From positions 1 through 40,816 of the forward strand of contig JAABPV010000020.1 in assembly GCA_011391865.1 (NCBI GenBank): 40,816 bases of DNA. The letters run 5' to 3'. Positions 9,137 to 15,998 of this stretch are shown piece by piece. The translations under genes and the position numbers were made by a program. Each line of letters opens with the position of its first letter. Position 1 is the first letter of the stretch. The notes beneath the pieces were generated by a model. It saw only the letters and a list, made by a program, of their open reading frames with translations. It had not been told where the DNA came from and did not search any database. The DNA comes from Desulfobulbaceae bacterium (GTDB lineage: Bacteria > Desulfobacterota > Desulfobulbia > Desulfobulbales > Desulfobulbaceae).

Positions 9137-9169
9137 AAAAAAGCCCGTCTGCGCAAAGGCATGACGGGC
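9136..9169 (-). terminator. Rho-independent terminator of the first exported-peptide gene
   Basis: On the minus strand a GCCCGTC / GACGGGC stem is followed by seven T. It directly abuts the folP stop codon. The stem and T-tract are nearly the same as those of the paralogous gene at 9837. Confidence 0.85.
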
Positions 9170-9196
9170 CGGGCCACCGGACGACGGAAGCCGAGA

Positions 9197-9493
9197 TTAC
9201 GGCTCAACTACGTCCGCAACTTTATATTCAGGGTGCAGTTCGCAAGGGCTTTTGCGCGGCAGGGTGTAAACCTCAGCCACATACTTTCCATTTTCTTTAT
9301 CGGGCAGAATGCGGACTTGCGTGCTGGCATCCAGCACACCCTCGCTGTCCCATTCGTTGGCGGCTTTCATGCCCGCCTCCAAGGCTTCAGCGGGGGTGTT
9401 TCCATGCACTCTGACGCATTTTCCAGCAAAAGCTGAAGCTCCAGAAATAAGCAGCACAGCGGCTGCGCAAGCGGCGGCAAGCAGTTTTTTCAT
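9197..9493 (-). CDS. Small exported protein, Fur-box promoter (paralog A)
   Basis: 98 residues beginning with a typical signal peptide (MKKLLAAACAAAVLLISGASAFA, abbreviated core LLAAACAAAVLLISG; predicted cleavage after AFA). The mature part contains a first Cys, a GNTPAEALEAGMKAANEW segment, RILPDKENGKYVAEVYTLP and a second Cys. It is related to the neighbour at 9837: both share signal peptide, Cys, an (A/D)-(E/D)-A-x-x-x-G helix, an (R)-(I)-LP-(D/K) strand and (K/V)-Y-V-(A/V)-(E/K)-V. Start ATG 9493 has GGGAGG eight bases upstream. Its promoter overlaps a Fur-like box, so it is probably induced by iron starvation. Function is unknown; a periplasmic metal or haem-related role would be inference. 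Confidence 0.8.
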   Translation of the reverse strand: MKKLLAAACAAAVLLISGASAFAGKCVRVHGNTPAEALEAGMKAANEWDSEGVLDASTQVRILPDKENGKYVAEVYTLPRKSPCELHPEYKVADVVEP

Positions 9494-9564
9494 GATCGTA
9501 TCCTCCCTCGATGATTGAAAATACGCCTAAGCATCTTCTCTGAAGGGCCAGTCCCTTCTTTTTT

Positions 9565-9618
9565 GCTATTGATAATCATTCCTAATTAAAGGATACGAAA
9601 AAAACGCTGCCTTGTCAA
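9565..9618 (-). promoter_or_regulatory. Promoter plus Fur-like box for paralog A
   Basis: On the minus strand: TTGACA (9613-9618), 17-bp spacer, TATCCT (9590-9595), then GAATGATTATCAATAGC at about 9565-9581, matching the core of the Fur consensus GATAATGATAATCATTATC and placed where transcription would start. Confidence 0.8.
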
Positions 9619-9764
9619 ATTTTTGGGGATTTTGCTTTACTTGATGAAACAAATGCAGTTTAATTGTGTCACGTAAAGTACAAAAAATAGTATTAACTAT
9701 AAAATTAGATAGATACATTATAAAAATAGCCTTTTCTGTTTTGTGCGCAGCAAAAATTGCGCAT

Positions 9765-9801
9765 AAAAAAAGCCCGTCTGCCTCAACAGAGGGAGACGGG
9801 C
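9765..9801 (-). terminator. Rho-independent terminator of paralog B
   Basis: Minus-strand stem GCCCGTCT / AGACGGGC followed by seven T. It is the sister of the terminator at 9136-9169. The rest of 9494-9836 holds the paralog A promoter and no gene. Confidence 0.85.
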
Positions 9802-9836
9802 CGTATGGAGATGCGGCTGCTTACGCCGACCAAGTT

Positions 9837-10106
9837 TTATTTTCTGACTTTTCCAGAGTCAAGAGAGGAATGGCAGACTTTCACCACATAGACACCATGC
9901 CCATTCTTTGGCAAGATATGAAGACGAGCCTTGCCTTCCTCTCCGCCAAGCTGCAAACCAGCACCTTTGGCAAGGGTTACACCTACCTTGAAAGCGTCAT
10001 CTATAGTTTTTCCTTCTCCTGATAAGCAGTCTTTTTTTACATCGCCAGCGTAAGCAAGGCTGCCTGCAAGCAGCATAATTCCAAGCAGAATAATATATTT
10101 CTTCAT
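9837..10106 (-). CDS. Small exported protein, Fur-box promoter (paralog B)
   Basis: 89 residues from ATG 10106. AAGGAG lies six bases upstream of this ATG but directly touches the ATG at 10112, so the inner start is preferred. Signal peptide MKKYIILLGIMLLAGSLAYA, then a mature part with Cys near the N-terminus, GKTIDDAFKVGVTLAKGAG, ARLHILPKNGHGVYVVKVC and a second Cys. It is a diverged paralog of the protein at 9197. A perfect 17-bp palindrome (TTCAGCGTGACGCTGAA, 10117-10133) sits in the leader and overlaps the ribosome-binding site, so translation might be modulated by RNA structure. Probably iron-regulated; biochemical function is unknown. Confidence 0.8.
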   Translation of the reverse strand: MKKYIILLGIMLLAGSLAYAGDVKKDCLSGEGKTIDDAFKVGVTLAKGAGLQLGGEEGKARLHILPKNGHGVYVVKVCHSSLDSGKVRK

Positions 10107-10154
10107 GATCATCTCCTTCAGCGTGACGCTGAACCTGTCATGTAGATTTTAATT

Positions 10155-10208
10155 GCTATTGATAATCAATCCTACTTTTAGGATAGATGAAAAATCTGGC
10201 CTTGTCAA
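10155..10208 (-). promoter_or_regulatory. Promoter plus Fur-like box for paralog B
   Basis: Minus strand: TTGACA (10203-10208), 17-bp spacer, TATCCT (10180-10185), then GATTGATTATCAATAGC at about 10155-10171. Hexamers, spacing and box position are identical to those of paralog A. Confidence 0.8.
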
Positions 10209-10303
10209 AAAAATTTCGATTTTTCTTTACTTGCTAAAAAGGATGCGGTTAAATATTTGCTGCTGCAAGTACAAAAAAATATACTCACAGCAACATCATA
10301 AAG

Positions 10304-12073
10304 TTATGCTCTTTTGAACCACTTTTCCATTTCCTGCGGCGAAAACATCTTCAGCACCGGCCTGCCATGCGGGCAGTGTGAGAAGGCCGCGCAGCCGCCC
10401 ATCTGCTCCAGCAGCTTCAGCATTTCCTCCGCCTGAAGACGTTTGCCCGCCTTGACCGCCGCCTTGCAGGCCAAAGAAGCCAGCAGCTTGTCCATATATT
10501 CCGGCACAGCGGCGGCCAAGCCGTCGAGGATATCCGCTAAAACCTCCTGCGGCGGCAGATGCGCGGCCAAGGCGGGCAGGGTTTTGATCAGCCACGTATT
10601 GCCGCCGAAGAACTCCGCTTCCACGCCCAGCGCGGCCACCGCCTCGCGCTCCTTTTCCAGCAAATCCGTTTGCTCCGGCTTCAGCTCCGCCGTGACCGGG
10701 AAGAGCAGTGCCTGACTGGCTGGCCGCCGCTGCTGATAATTGTCCCGCAGCTGCTGATAGATGATCCGCTCATGGGCCGCGTGCTGATCAATCACCACTA
10801 ACTGGCCGTCCAATTCGCAGAGCAGGTAGAGCTTGGCTAATTGGCCGATCAGGCGCAGGCCGCCGCGCTCCGGCTCAAGCAGCATGGGCGGACGGCTGGC
10901 GGCGGCTGGCGAAGGCGGCATTTCCGGCGGCTTGGCAAATTGCTCCCGGAACTGCGGCTGCGGCTCGGCGACATAGACCAATTGCGGATGCAGGGGCGAA
11001 AAATCTTTCGCCCCTAAATTGTCACCAGAAGGCGCAGGGGCGGAAGTCAGAATTGCCCCTGCATCGTTCGGCACGGCAAACAGCCGCGAGCGCAGCCGCT
11101 CTTGCTGCCGCCGCACCGCCTCAGCCACCGCGTTTTTTACCGCCTGATGCACCTCGCCGGACTTGCGGAAGCGGATTTCTCGCTTGGCCGGGTGGACGTT
11201 GATGTCCGCCAGCTCCGGGGTCAGCTCAAGGAGCAGCGCGCCCGCAGGCTGCTGCCCCTTCATCAGCAGGCCCTGCATTCCCTCCGCCGCCGCGTGGCGC
11301 AGCATTCTGTCCTGCACAGGCCGCCGGTTGACGCAGAGCCGCAGCAGGCCAGCCGGGCTGCCGCTTGGCAGCAGCCAGCCGCACACGGCCAGCTCTCCCG
11401 CCGCCTCCACCGCCAGCAGCTCCTCGTCCGGCCAGCGGCAGACAGCCCGCAGCCGTTGCTCCAAACTGGCGGCGGGCAGATCAAGGGTCTTGCGCTCATC
11501 TATATATAAGGTGAAGGCGACTTCCGGGCAGGCAAGGGCCTGGCTGCGGATGACCTCTTCGATGTGCGCCAGCTCGGTACGCTTGCTCTTGAGAAATTTG
11601 CGCCGGGCCGGGATGTTAGCAAAGAGATTACGCACTTCAACAATGGTGCCGCAGGCGCAGCCTGCCTCGTGGACATCGTGGAGGATGCCGCAGCGCACCT
11701 CGGCCCGCGTGCCTGCGGCTGCCTCACTGGTGCGGGAGAAAATGCTCAAGCGCGAGACCGAGGCGATGCTGGGCAGGGCCTCGCCACGGAAGCCGAGCGT
11801 GGTGATTGCGTCGAGCTGGCTGTCCTCGGTCAGCTTGGAGGTAGCGTGGCGTTCGAGGCAGAGCAGCACGTCGTCCTGATCCATGCCGCAGCCGTTGTCC
11901 GCCACCCGGATCAGGCGGGTGCCGTCGTCCTCCACGTGGATGTCAATCCGGCTGGCCCCGGCATCAAGGGCGTTTTCCAGCAGCTCCTTGACCGCCGAGG
12001 CGGGCCGCTCGACGACCTCGCCAGCGGCGATGCGGCTGGCAAGCTGATCGGAGAGAATGCGTATTTTGGACAT
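10304..12073 (-). CDS. mutL: DNA mismatch repair protein MutL
   Basis: GHKL ATPase of methyl-independent mismatch repair. N-terminal motifs are complete: the AAGEVVERPASAVKELLENA helix with the catalytic Glu, DNGCGM, and TLGFRGEAL; a Pro/Ala-rich linker spans about 340-400. The C-terminal domain carries an endonuclease-type motif, DQHAAHERIIY near residue 428, plus ACKAAVKAG and the zinc-site CPHGRP, so this is the nicking type found in bacteria without MutH. The DQHA(X)2E(X)4E consensus ends in Gln instead of the last Glu. 589 residues is a normal length. MutS is not in the window. Convergent with nothing; it is read from its own promoter near 12110. Confidence 0.93.
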   Translation of the reverse strand: MSKIRILSDQLASRIAAGEVVERPASAVKELLENALDAGASRIDIHVEDDGTRLIRVADNGCGMDQDDVLLCLERHATSKLTEDSQLDAITTLGFRGEALPSIASVSRLSIFSRTSEAAAGTRAEVRCGILHDVHEAGCACGTIVEVRNLFANIPARRKFLKSKRTELAHIEEVIRSQALACPEVAFTLYIDERKTLDLPAASLEQRLRAVCRWPDEELLAVEAAGELAVCGWLLPSGSPAGLLRLCVNRRPVQDRMLRHAAAEGMQGLLMKGQQPAGALLLELTPELADINVHPAKREIRFRKSGEVHQAVKNAVAEAVRRQQERLRSRLFAVPNDAGAILTSAPAPSGDNLGAKDFSPLHPQLVYVAEPQPQFREQFAKPPEMPPSPAAASRPPMLLEPERGGLRLIGQLAKLYLLCELDGQLVVIDQHAAHERIIYQQLRDNYQQRRPASQALLFPVTAELKPEQTDLLEKEREAVAALGVEAEFFGGNTWLIKTLPALAAHLPPQEVLADILDGLAAAVPEYMDKLLASLACKAAVKAGKRLQAEEMLKLLEQMGGCAAFSHCPHGRPVLKMFSPQEMEKWFKRA

Positions 12074-12108
12074 GACGTTCTGTTGGCTGCGAGATTTTGT
12101 TTTTCGGC

Positions 12109-12137
12109 AGTGTACAGGAAAATGGAAGATTTTGCAG
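12109..12137 (-). promoter_or_regulatory. Probable mutL promoter
   Basis: Minus strand CTGCAA, 17-bp spacer, TACACT (12109-12114), about 36 bp upstream of the mutL start. The -35 is weak. The -10 region shares a near-identical 18-base block with the promoter-like module at 7370-7398. Confidence 0.45.
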
Positions 12138-12206
12138 AAATATGGTAAGAATGCGCTGCATGGGAGAGCAAAAGATGCTCACTGAGAGATGCAGGAGGAA
12201 AGGACG

Positions 12207-12475
12207 ATGAACAAGCCATTTTTCGCCGGACGCGAGGCAGAGCTGGAGAGGCTGGCCGCATTGTCAGAAGAGGGGCCTTTGCAGGCAAGGCGCGGATCGC
12301 CTTCATCACCGGCGAAGCGGGCATAGGCAAGACCGCTTTGGCGCAGGAGCTGCTCCGCATTTTGCAGGAGAAGCGCGGCGATATGGTGCCTGCGAAAACC
12401 GACCTCCAGATTGCCGAGCGAGATTCCGCAGCGATGCTAGTGCTGCATGACGGAGAGAAGGACAAGGAGGAATAA
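12207..12475 (+). pseudogene. Frameshifted, truncated P-loop ATPase fragment
   Basis: ATG 12207 has a strong GGAGG site and begins MNKPFFAGREAELERLAALS, the start typical of large AAA/TPR signalling ATPases. Around 12270 the frame shifts; the next frame continues with ARIAFITGEAGIGKTALAQE, a clear Walker A (GEAGIGKT), and ends at TAA 12473-12475 after only about 90 residues in total. Removing the two bases GA in the GAAGAGGGG stretch would join the two parts. The region after the P-loop helix has no Walker B, so the gene is both frameshifted and deleted. Probably the dead remainder of an accessory ATPase. Confidence 0.75.
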
Positions 12476-13205
12476 ATCGTGTTCCATTGCATAGACACGA
12501 TTTCTTGAAAATACCGTTGAATCCACCTGCTCATTCTCCAAATATCTCTTCTGATAAAGTCAGTTGCTCTTGCTGGGCGATCTTTTCAAATTCCTGCCGC
12601 TTGGTTGGATTTTCTTTAAAGAGCTTCTTTAATTCATCACATGCCTCGAAAGGGTAGTATGTTGATTTGGTGAAGATAGAGCATATTGAACGAACAGCTT
12701 CAATAGGAATTGGGTACGACTCAAGATACCAGCAGATTAATTTATCGTTTCTATTCGCCAAGATAAAAGAATTTAACAAGCCATCTGTAAACGCTATTTT
12801 GGAAAACATGGCAAAGAAACCGTACTGATCGAGTGTCTGTTTATCTGCCGGACTTGGGATATTTCCTTTAATTTTGGTGACTGTTTTGTCATTTGCCTCA
12901 GCGACTTCCTCTTGAGGAATCATATTAGCACGCAATAAAGCTGCAAACACTTTGAGGTCGTTGTGATGATATCTCGAAAAAAGATGCTTTCGCCATAGGC
13001 AACGTACTAACTCAGGATTCTGATCAAGAAGGATGACATGTTGCGGAAAGTTGCGGAGCAGATTAACGAGGTAATCCTCGTTATTGACAAGGAAGTCTCG
13101 AAGTGCGTTTACGGTGTTGTTATCCGTGATACGGATTATTGCATCAAAAACACGATTGAGACGATTGATGCCCCGAGCTTGGTCTAAACCTGATAACGGC
13201 AATGC

Positions 13206-13219
13206 TGCCGCCTGCCGCC
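13206..13219. repeat. 7-bp tandem duplication (TGCCGCC x2) in HEPN-like gene
   Basis: TGCCGCCTGCCGCC; removing one copy joins NDMAA to ALPLSGLD in frame on the minus strand. Confidence 0.8.
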
Positions 13220-13673
13220 ATATCGTTAAAAAAATTACTCAGTTCCTCTCGTTCAACGCAGTGAGGAATTCGCTCAATAATCGGATCAAGAGGTGTATTG
13301 GGAGGAGTAACGTCCTGATCAAAATGGAGAGCTATTTCATTCAGGAGAGCGGCGGCACTTCCATTTGGCACGAACTTCCCCATATTCGAGAAGATGAAAT
13401 GCCAGAAAGACTCCACATGCGAATGATCAATCTCATTCGTCTTGAAGTGGGCGCAGTCGTTGCGCCTGTTTTTCCAGTAGCGCACCTGATGCCGCAAATC
13501 TTCAGAAACAAGAAAAACAGGAGCCGGGGACTTCTGTTGAGTCAAATCAAAAACTTTCCTATCCCATTCGTCTTCACAGCGCAAACCGGCAAGATCTTTT
13601 TCCCATTTATTCAGCGGAATACCTGTCGGACATGCGGCCCGCAGCAAGCGTGACCTGAGCGTAAGCCCCCAGC

Positions 13674-13683
13674 CTATGCTATG
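13674..13683. repeat. 5-bp tandem duplication (CTATG x2) in HEPN-like gene
   Basis: CTATGCTATG; removing one copy joins FSYI to GWGLT in frame on the minus strand. Confidence 0.8.
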
Positions 13684-13810
13684 TAGGAAAAGAGCAACGC
13701 CGCACGATATGCCCCGGCTCGATAGCAGAGCTCCGCCTCTTGGAAGGGAACGACCGTTTCTTCCGGCAGTGGAAAAGTGTCTTGTATCCGCGTCAGCAGC
13801 GTTCTCATTT

Positions 13811-15181
13811 TCAGCGCGAGACTTCTGCCAGTTCCGCCGCACAGCGCATAAACTCATCCCCACGATGTTCATAATTCTTAAACATGTCAAAGCTGGCGCA
13901 GGCCGGAGCCAACAGCACGGTCTCTCCCGGCTTGGCCGCTGCAAGGCTCTTGCGCACCGCATCGGCCATATCATCAGCAAACTGGTGACCGATCTCGGCG
14001 GCCTCAGCAGCGGCAGCCAACTCCGGCCCGGCCTCGCCGATCAGCACAAGCTGCTTGACATGCTGCCGAAAAGCGGGAACCAATTCGCTGAAATCGCCGC
14101 CTTTGTTCCGCCCGCCTGCAATCAGGATCACATCTTTCTTGAAGCCAGCCAAGGCCGCCTGCACCGCGCCGATGTTGGTCGCCTTGGAATCATTGATGAA
14201 CCGCACCCCGTTGATTTCCCCGGCAGGAGTCATCCGGTGCATGGGCGGCTGATAGACGGCCAAGCCCGCTTTGATCCCTTCGACAGAGCAGCCAAAAGCC
14301 CGCGCCGCCAAGACCGCCGCTGCCGCGTTGTAGGCATTGACCAGCGAACTGAGCCGGGTGGCGGATAAATCGTAGATCTCTGTTGCGCCATCTGCGTCGA
14401 AACTAGGTTCAATCCGCACCTGTTGCCCTTCAATTTTAGCCCGGCAGCCTAACTGTGTGCCGAAATACAGTACCGTCCCGGCGGTTGTCACTGGCTTGCC
14501 CGCAACGAACGAATCATCCGCGCCAAGAATGGCGATGTCTGCCTTGCCCTGCTGGGCAAAAATCTGCCGCTTCGCTTCGGCGTAATTTTCAAAACTGCCG
14601 TGCCGGTCAATGTGATCCGGCGAAAGGTTGAGCAGCAGGGCGATGTCAGGGCGAAACTCGCCTGCCATCTCAAGCTGAAAGCTGGACAGCTCCAGTACTG
14701 CTGCCTCAGCATTGTCCGGCTCACGCAGCCAGTCTAAAACCGGCGTGCCGATGTTGCCGCCGACAAAGGTCTTTTTGCCGGAGCTGCGCAAAAGCTGGCC
14801 GATCAGGCTGGTGACGGTGGTTTTACCGTTGGAGCCGGTCACAGCAAGCACCGGCACGGAGATGCGCCCCGCAGCCAAGGCCAGCTCGCCGATCACTGGT
14901 ACGCCCCTGCTGCGAGCGGCGTTCAGTACGGGCAGATTGGTCGGCACACCGGGGCTGACCACGATCAAGTCGGCATCGGCGAAGAATTCTGGCGTGTGGC
15001 CGCCGAGTTCCACAGCTGCGCCGCACTCCGCCAGCACGGCCTCCTCTTCCGCCGTGATCTGCTGTTTATATTCCGAGGCCGCAGTTTGCAGTCCAAGGCT
15101 GTGCAAGTAACGCACTGCCGCCAGCCCGGATTTGCCAAGGCCGACAGCAACAGCTTTCATGCTTGGAGTTAACTTGATCAT
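13811..15181 (-). CDS. murD: UDP-N-acetylmuramoyl-L-alanine--D-glutamate ligase
   Basis: Adds D-Glu to UDP-MurNAc-L-Ala in cytoplasmic peptidoglycan precursor synthesis. Features: N-terminal Rossmann domain with VGLGKSGLA, the ATP-binding P-loop VTGSNGKTTV at about 114-123, ELSSFQLE, LNLSPDHIDRHG, NDSKATN and the C-terminal LLAPACASFDMFKNYEHRG characteristic of MurD. The 456-residue length is normal. The gene is outside any visible dcw cluster, which is unusual for Mur ligases. Its ATG overlaps the stop of the small membrane gene upstream (ATGA), so the two are translationally coupled. Confidence 0.94.
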   Translation of the reverse strand: MIKLTPSMKAVAVGLGKSGLAAVRYLHSLGLQTAASEYKQQITAEEEAVLAECGAAVELGGHTPEFFADADLIVVSPGVPTNLPVLNAARSRGVPVIGELALAAGRISVPVLAVTGSNGKTTVTSLIGQLLRSSGKKTFVGGNIGTPVLDWLREPDNAEAAVLELSSFQLEMAGEFRPDIALLLNLSPDHIDRHGSFENYAEAKRQIFAQQGKADIAILGADDSFVAGKPVTTAGTVLYFGTQLGCRAKIEGQQVRIEPSFDADGATEIYDLSATRLSSLVNAYNAAAAVLAARAFGCSVEGIKAGLAVYQPPMHRMTPAGEINGVRFINDSKATNIGAVQAALAGFKKDVILIAGGRNKGGDFSELVPAFRQHVKQLVLIGEAGPELAAAAEAAEIGHQFADDMADAVRKSLAAAKPGETVLLAPACASFDMFKNYEHRGDEFMRCAAELAEVSR

Positions 15182-15546
15182 TTTGGTTGCAAAGACTGTT
15201 TACTGGCAGGTTTTTCCTTTTCTTCAGCGCGTTTCATTTTCCGATATAAGCTATACCGTCCATAAATAACATCATAAATTTCCGACTTGTTTTCAGTGAG
15301 TTTAAATCCTTTTTCAGCAACATCCCTGCTTTTCTTCCAGTCACCAAAAACATAGTAGGCATCGCTCAGTATCAGATATCTATGAAAGTAAGAATTGAGC
15401 GATGCATAGCAAATGACAGCAAGCACTCCAGCTAATAGCTTGCTCCTTTTCCTCCCATCCTTTTTCGCTCTTTGGAAGAGCCAAAGCAATGCTGGTATAA
15501 CCAGAAAAAACTGCAAAACAAATACAACCAGATGGATTATAGACAT
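15178..15546 (-). CDS. Small membrane protein, coupled to murD
   Basis: 122 residues, unrecognised. Two hydrophobic helices (about residues 4-24 and 36-52) are followed by a soluble helical segment resembling one TPR-like pair (DAYYVFGDWKKSRDVAEKGF) and a Lys/Glu-rich tail. The stop codon overlaps the murD start (ATGA), so expression is coupled to murD. A role at the envelope is possible from context but unproven. Lower GC than murD. Confidence 0.7.
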   Translation of the reverse strand: MSIIHLVVFVLQFFLVIPALLWLFQRAKKDGRKRSKLLAGVLAVICYASLNSYFHRYLILSDAYYVFGDWKKSRDVAEKGFKLTENKSEIYDVIYGRYSLYRKMKRAEEKEKPASKQSLQPK

Positions 15547-15578
15547 TTTTTATTAAAAGTAAACTCTATAACGAACAC

Positions 15579-15607
15579 AGTCCGCTTTCTTGAAAAGAAA
15601 GCGGACT
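15579..15607. terminator. Strong hairpin between the DUF1844 and small membrane genes
   Basis: AGTCCGCTTTCTT pairs with AAGAAAGCGGACT around a short loop. No T-run follows directly, so termination on either strand is probable but not certain. Confidence 0.6.
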
Positions 15608-15651
15608 ATCCCCAATGCTTCCAGTGCAGCTGATACTTGCCTCAGGAGAAA

Positions 15652-15954
15652 TTACCTCTCATTCTTCACCTTGATAAACCGCATCTTCAGCTCATAGACC
15701 ACGCGGCTGATCAGCTCCTGCTCCTGGCTGTCCAAGTTGCCTTTGGTCTTCTCTTCCAGCATGGCCAAGGTGTCAATGGCATTGCGGGCCAGCTCCAGAT
15801 CAAAGACCTTCTGCCCGGTTTCAGGATGGGGAATTTCGCCCAGATGAAACAGGGCGGTGGTGTTGAGGGAGAGGATGAAGGAAATAAAGGACACCGCAGG
15901 CATGACGTTTCCGCCGCAGCTGCCCTGACCGCACGCTCTGTTCTGCTCACTCAT
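15652..15954 (-). CDS. DUF1844-family protein
   Basis: About 100 residues matching the small DUF1844 family: FILSLNTTALFHLGEIPHP, followed by DLELARNAIDTLAMLEEKTKGNL and a helical tail ending in MRFIKVK. A Cys/Gly-rich N-terminus (RACGQGSCGG) precedes the domain. The biochemical role of the family is not known. ATG 15954 is preferred over a GTG at 15963. It lies 44 bp downstream of serA in the same direction and is probably co-transcribed with it. Confidence 0.85.
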   Translation of the reverse strand: MSEQNRACGQGSCGGNVMPAVSFISFILSLNTTALFHLGEIPHPETGQKVFDLELARNAIDTLAMLEEKTKGNLDSQEQELISRVVYELKMRFIKVKNER

Positions 15955-15998
15955 GATGTTCACCGCCCTGTTGGTTGTTCGCAGTATGCCGGGATGAC

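Larger units (their letters stand above)
12531..13808 (-). pseudogene. HEPN-like protein gene broken by two short tandem duplications
   Basis: Three frames form one protein. Part 1: ATG 13808, three bases after murD's stop, reading MRTLLTRIQDTFPLPEE to FSYI. Part 2 (GWGLTLRSRLL to NDMAA) contains RNDCAH, an R-x4-H motif (about R114/H119) typical of HEPN ribonucleases, next to HVESFWHFI. Part 3 (LPLSGLDQARGINR to EEIFGE) ends at 12531. The first junction is a duplicated CTATG (13674-13683), the second a duplicated TGCCGCC (13206-13219). Deleting one copy of each restores a continuous 421-codon frame. So this is a recently disrupted gene, or two assembly errors. A HEPN ribonuclease or toxin role is inferred only from the motif. 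AT-rich relative to murD. Confidence 0.8.
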
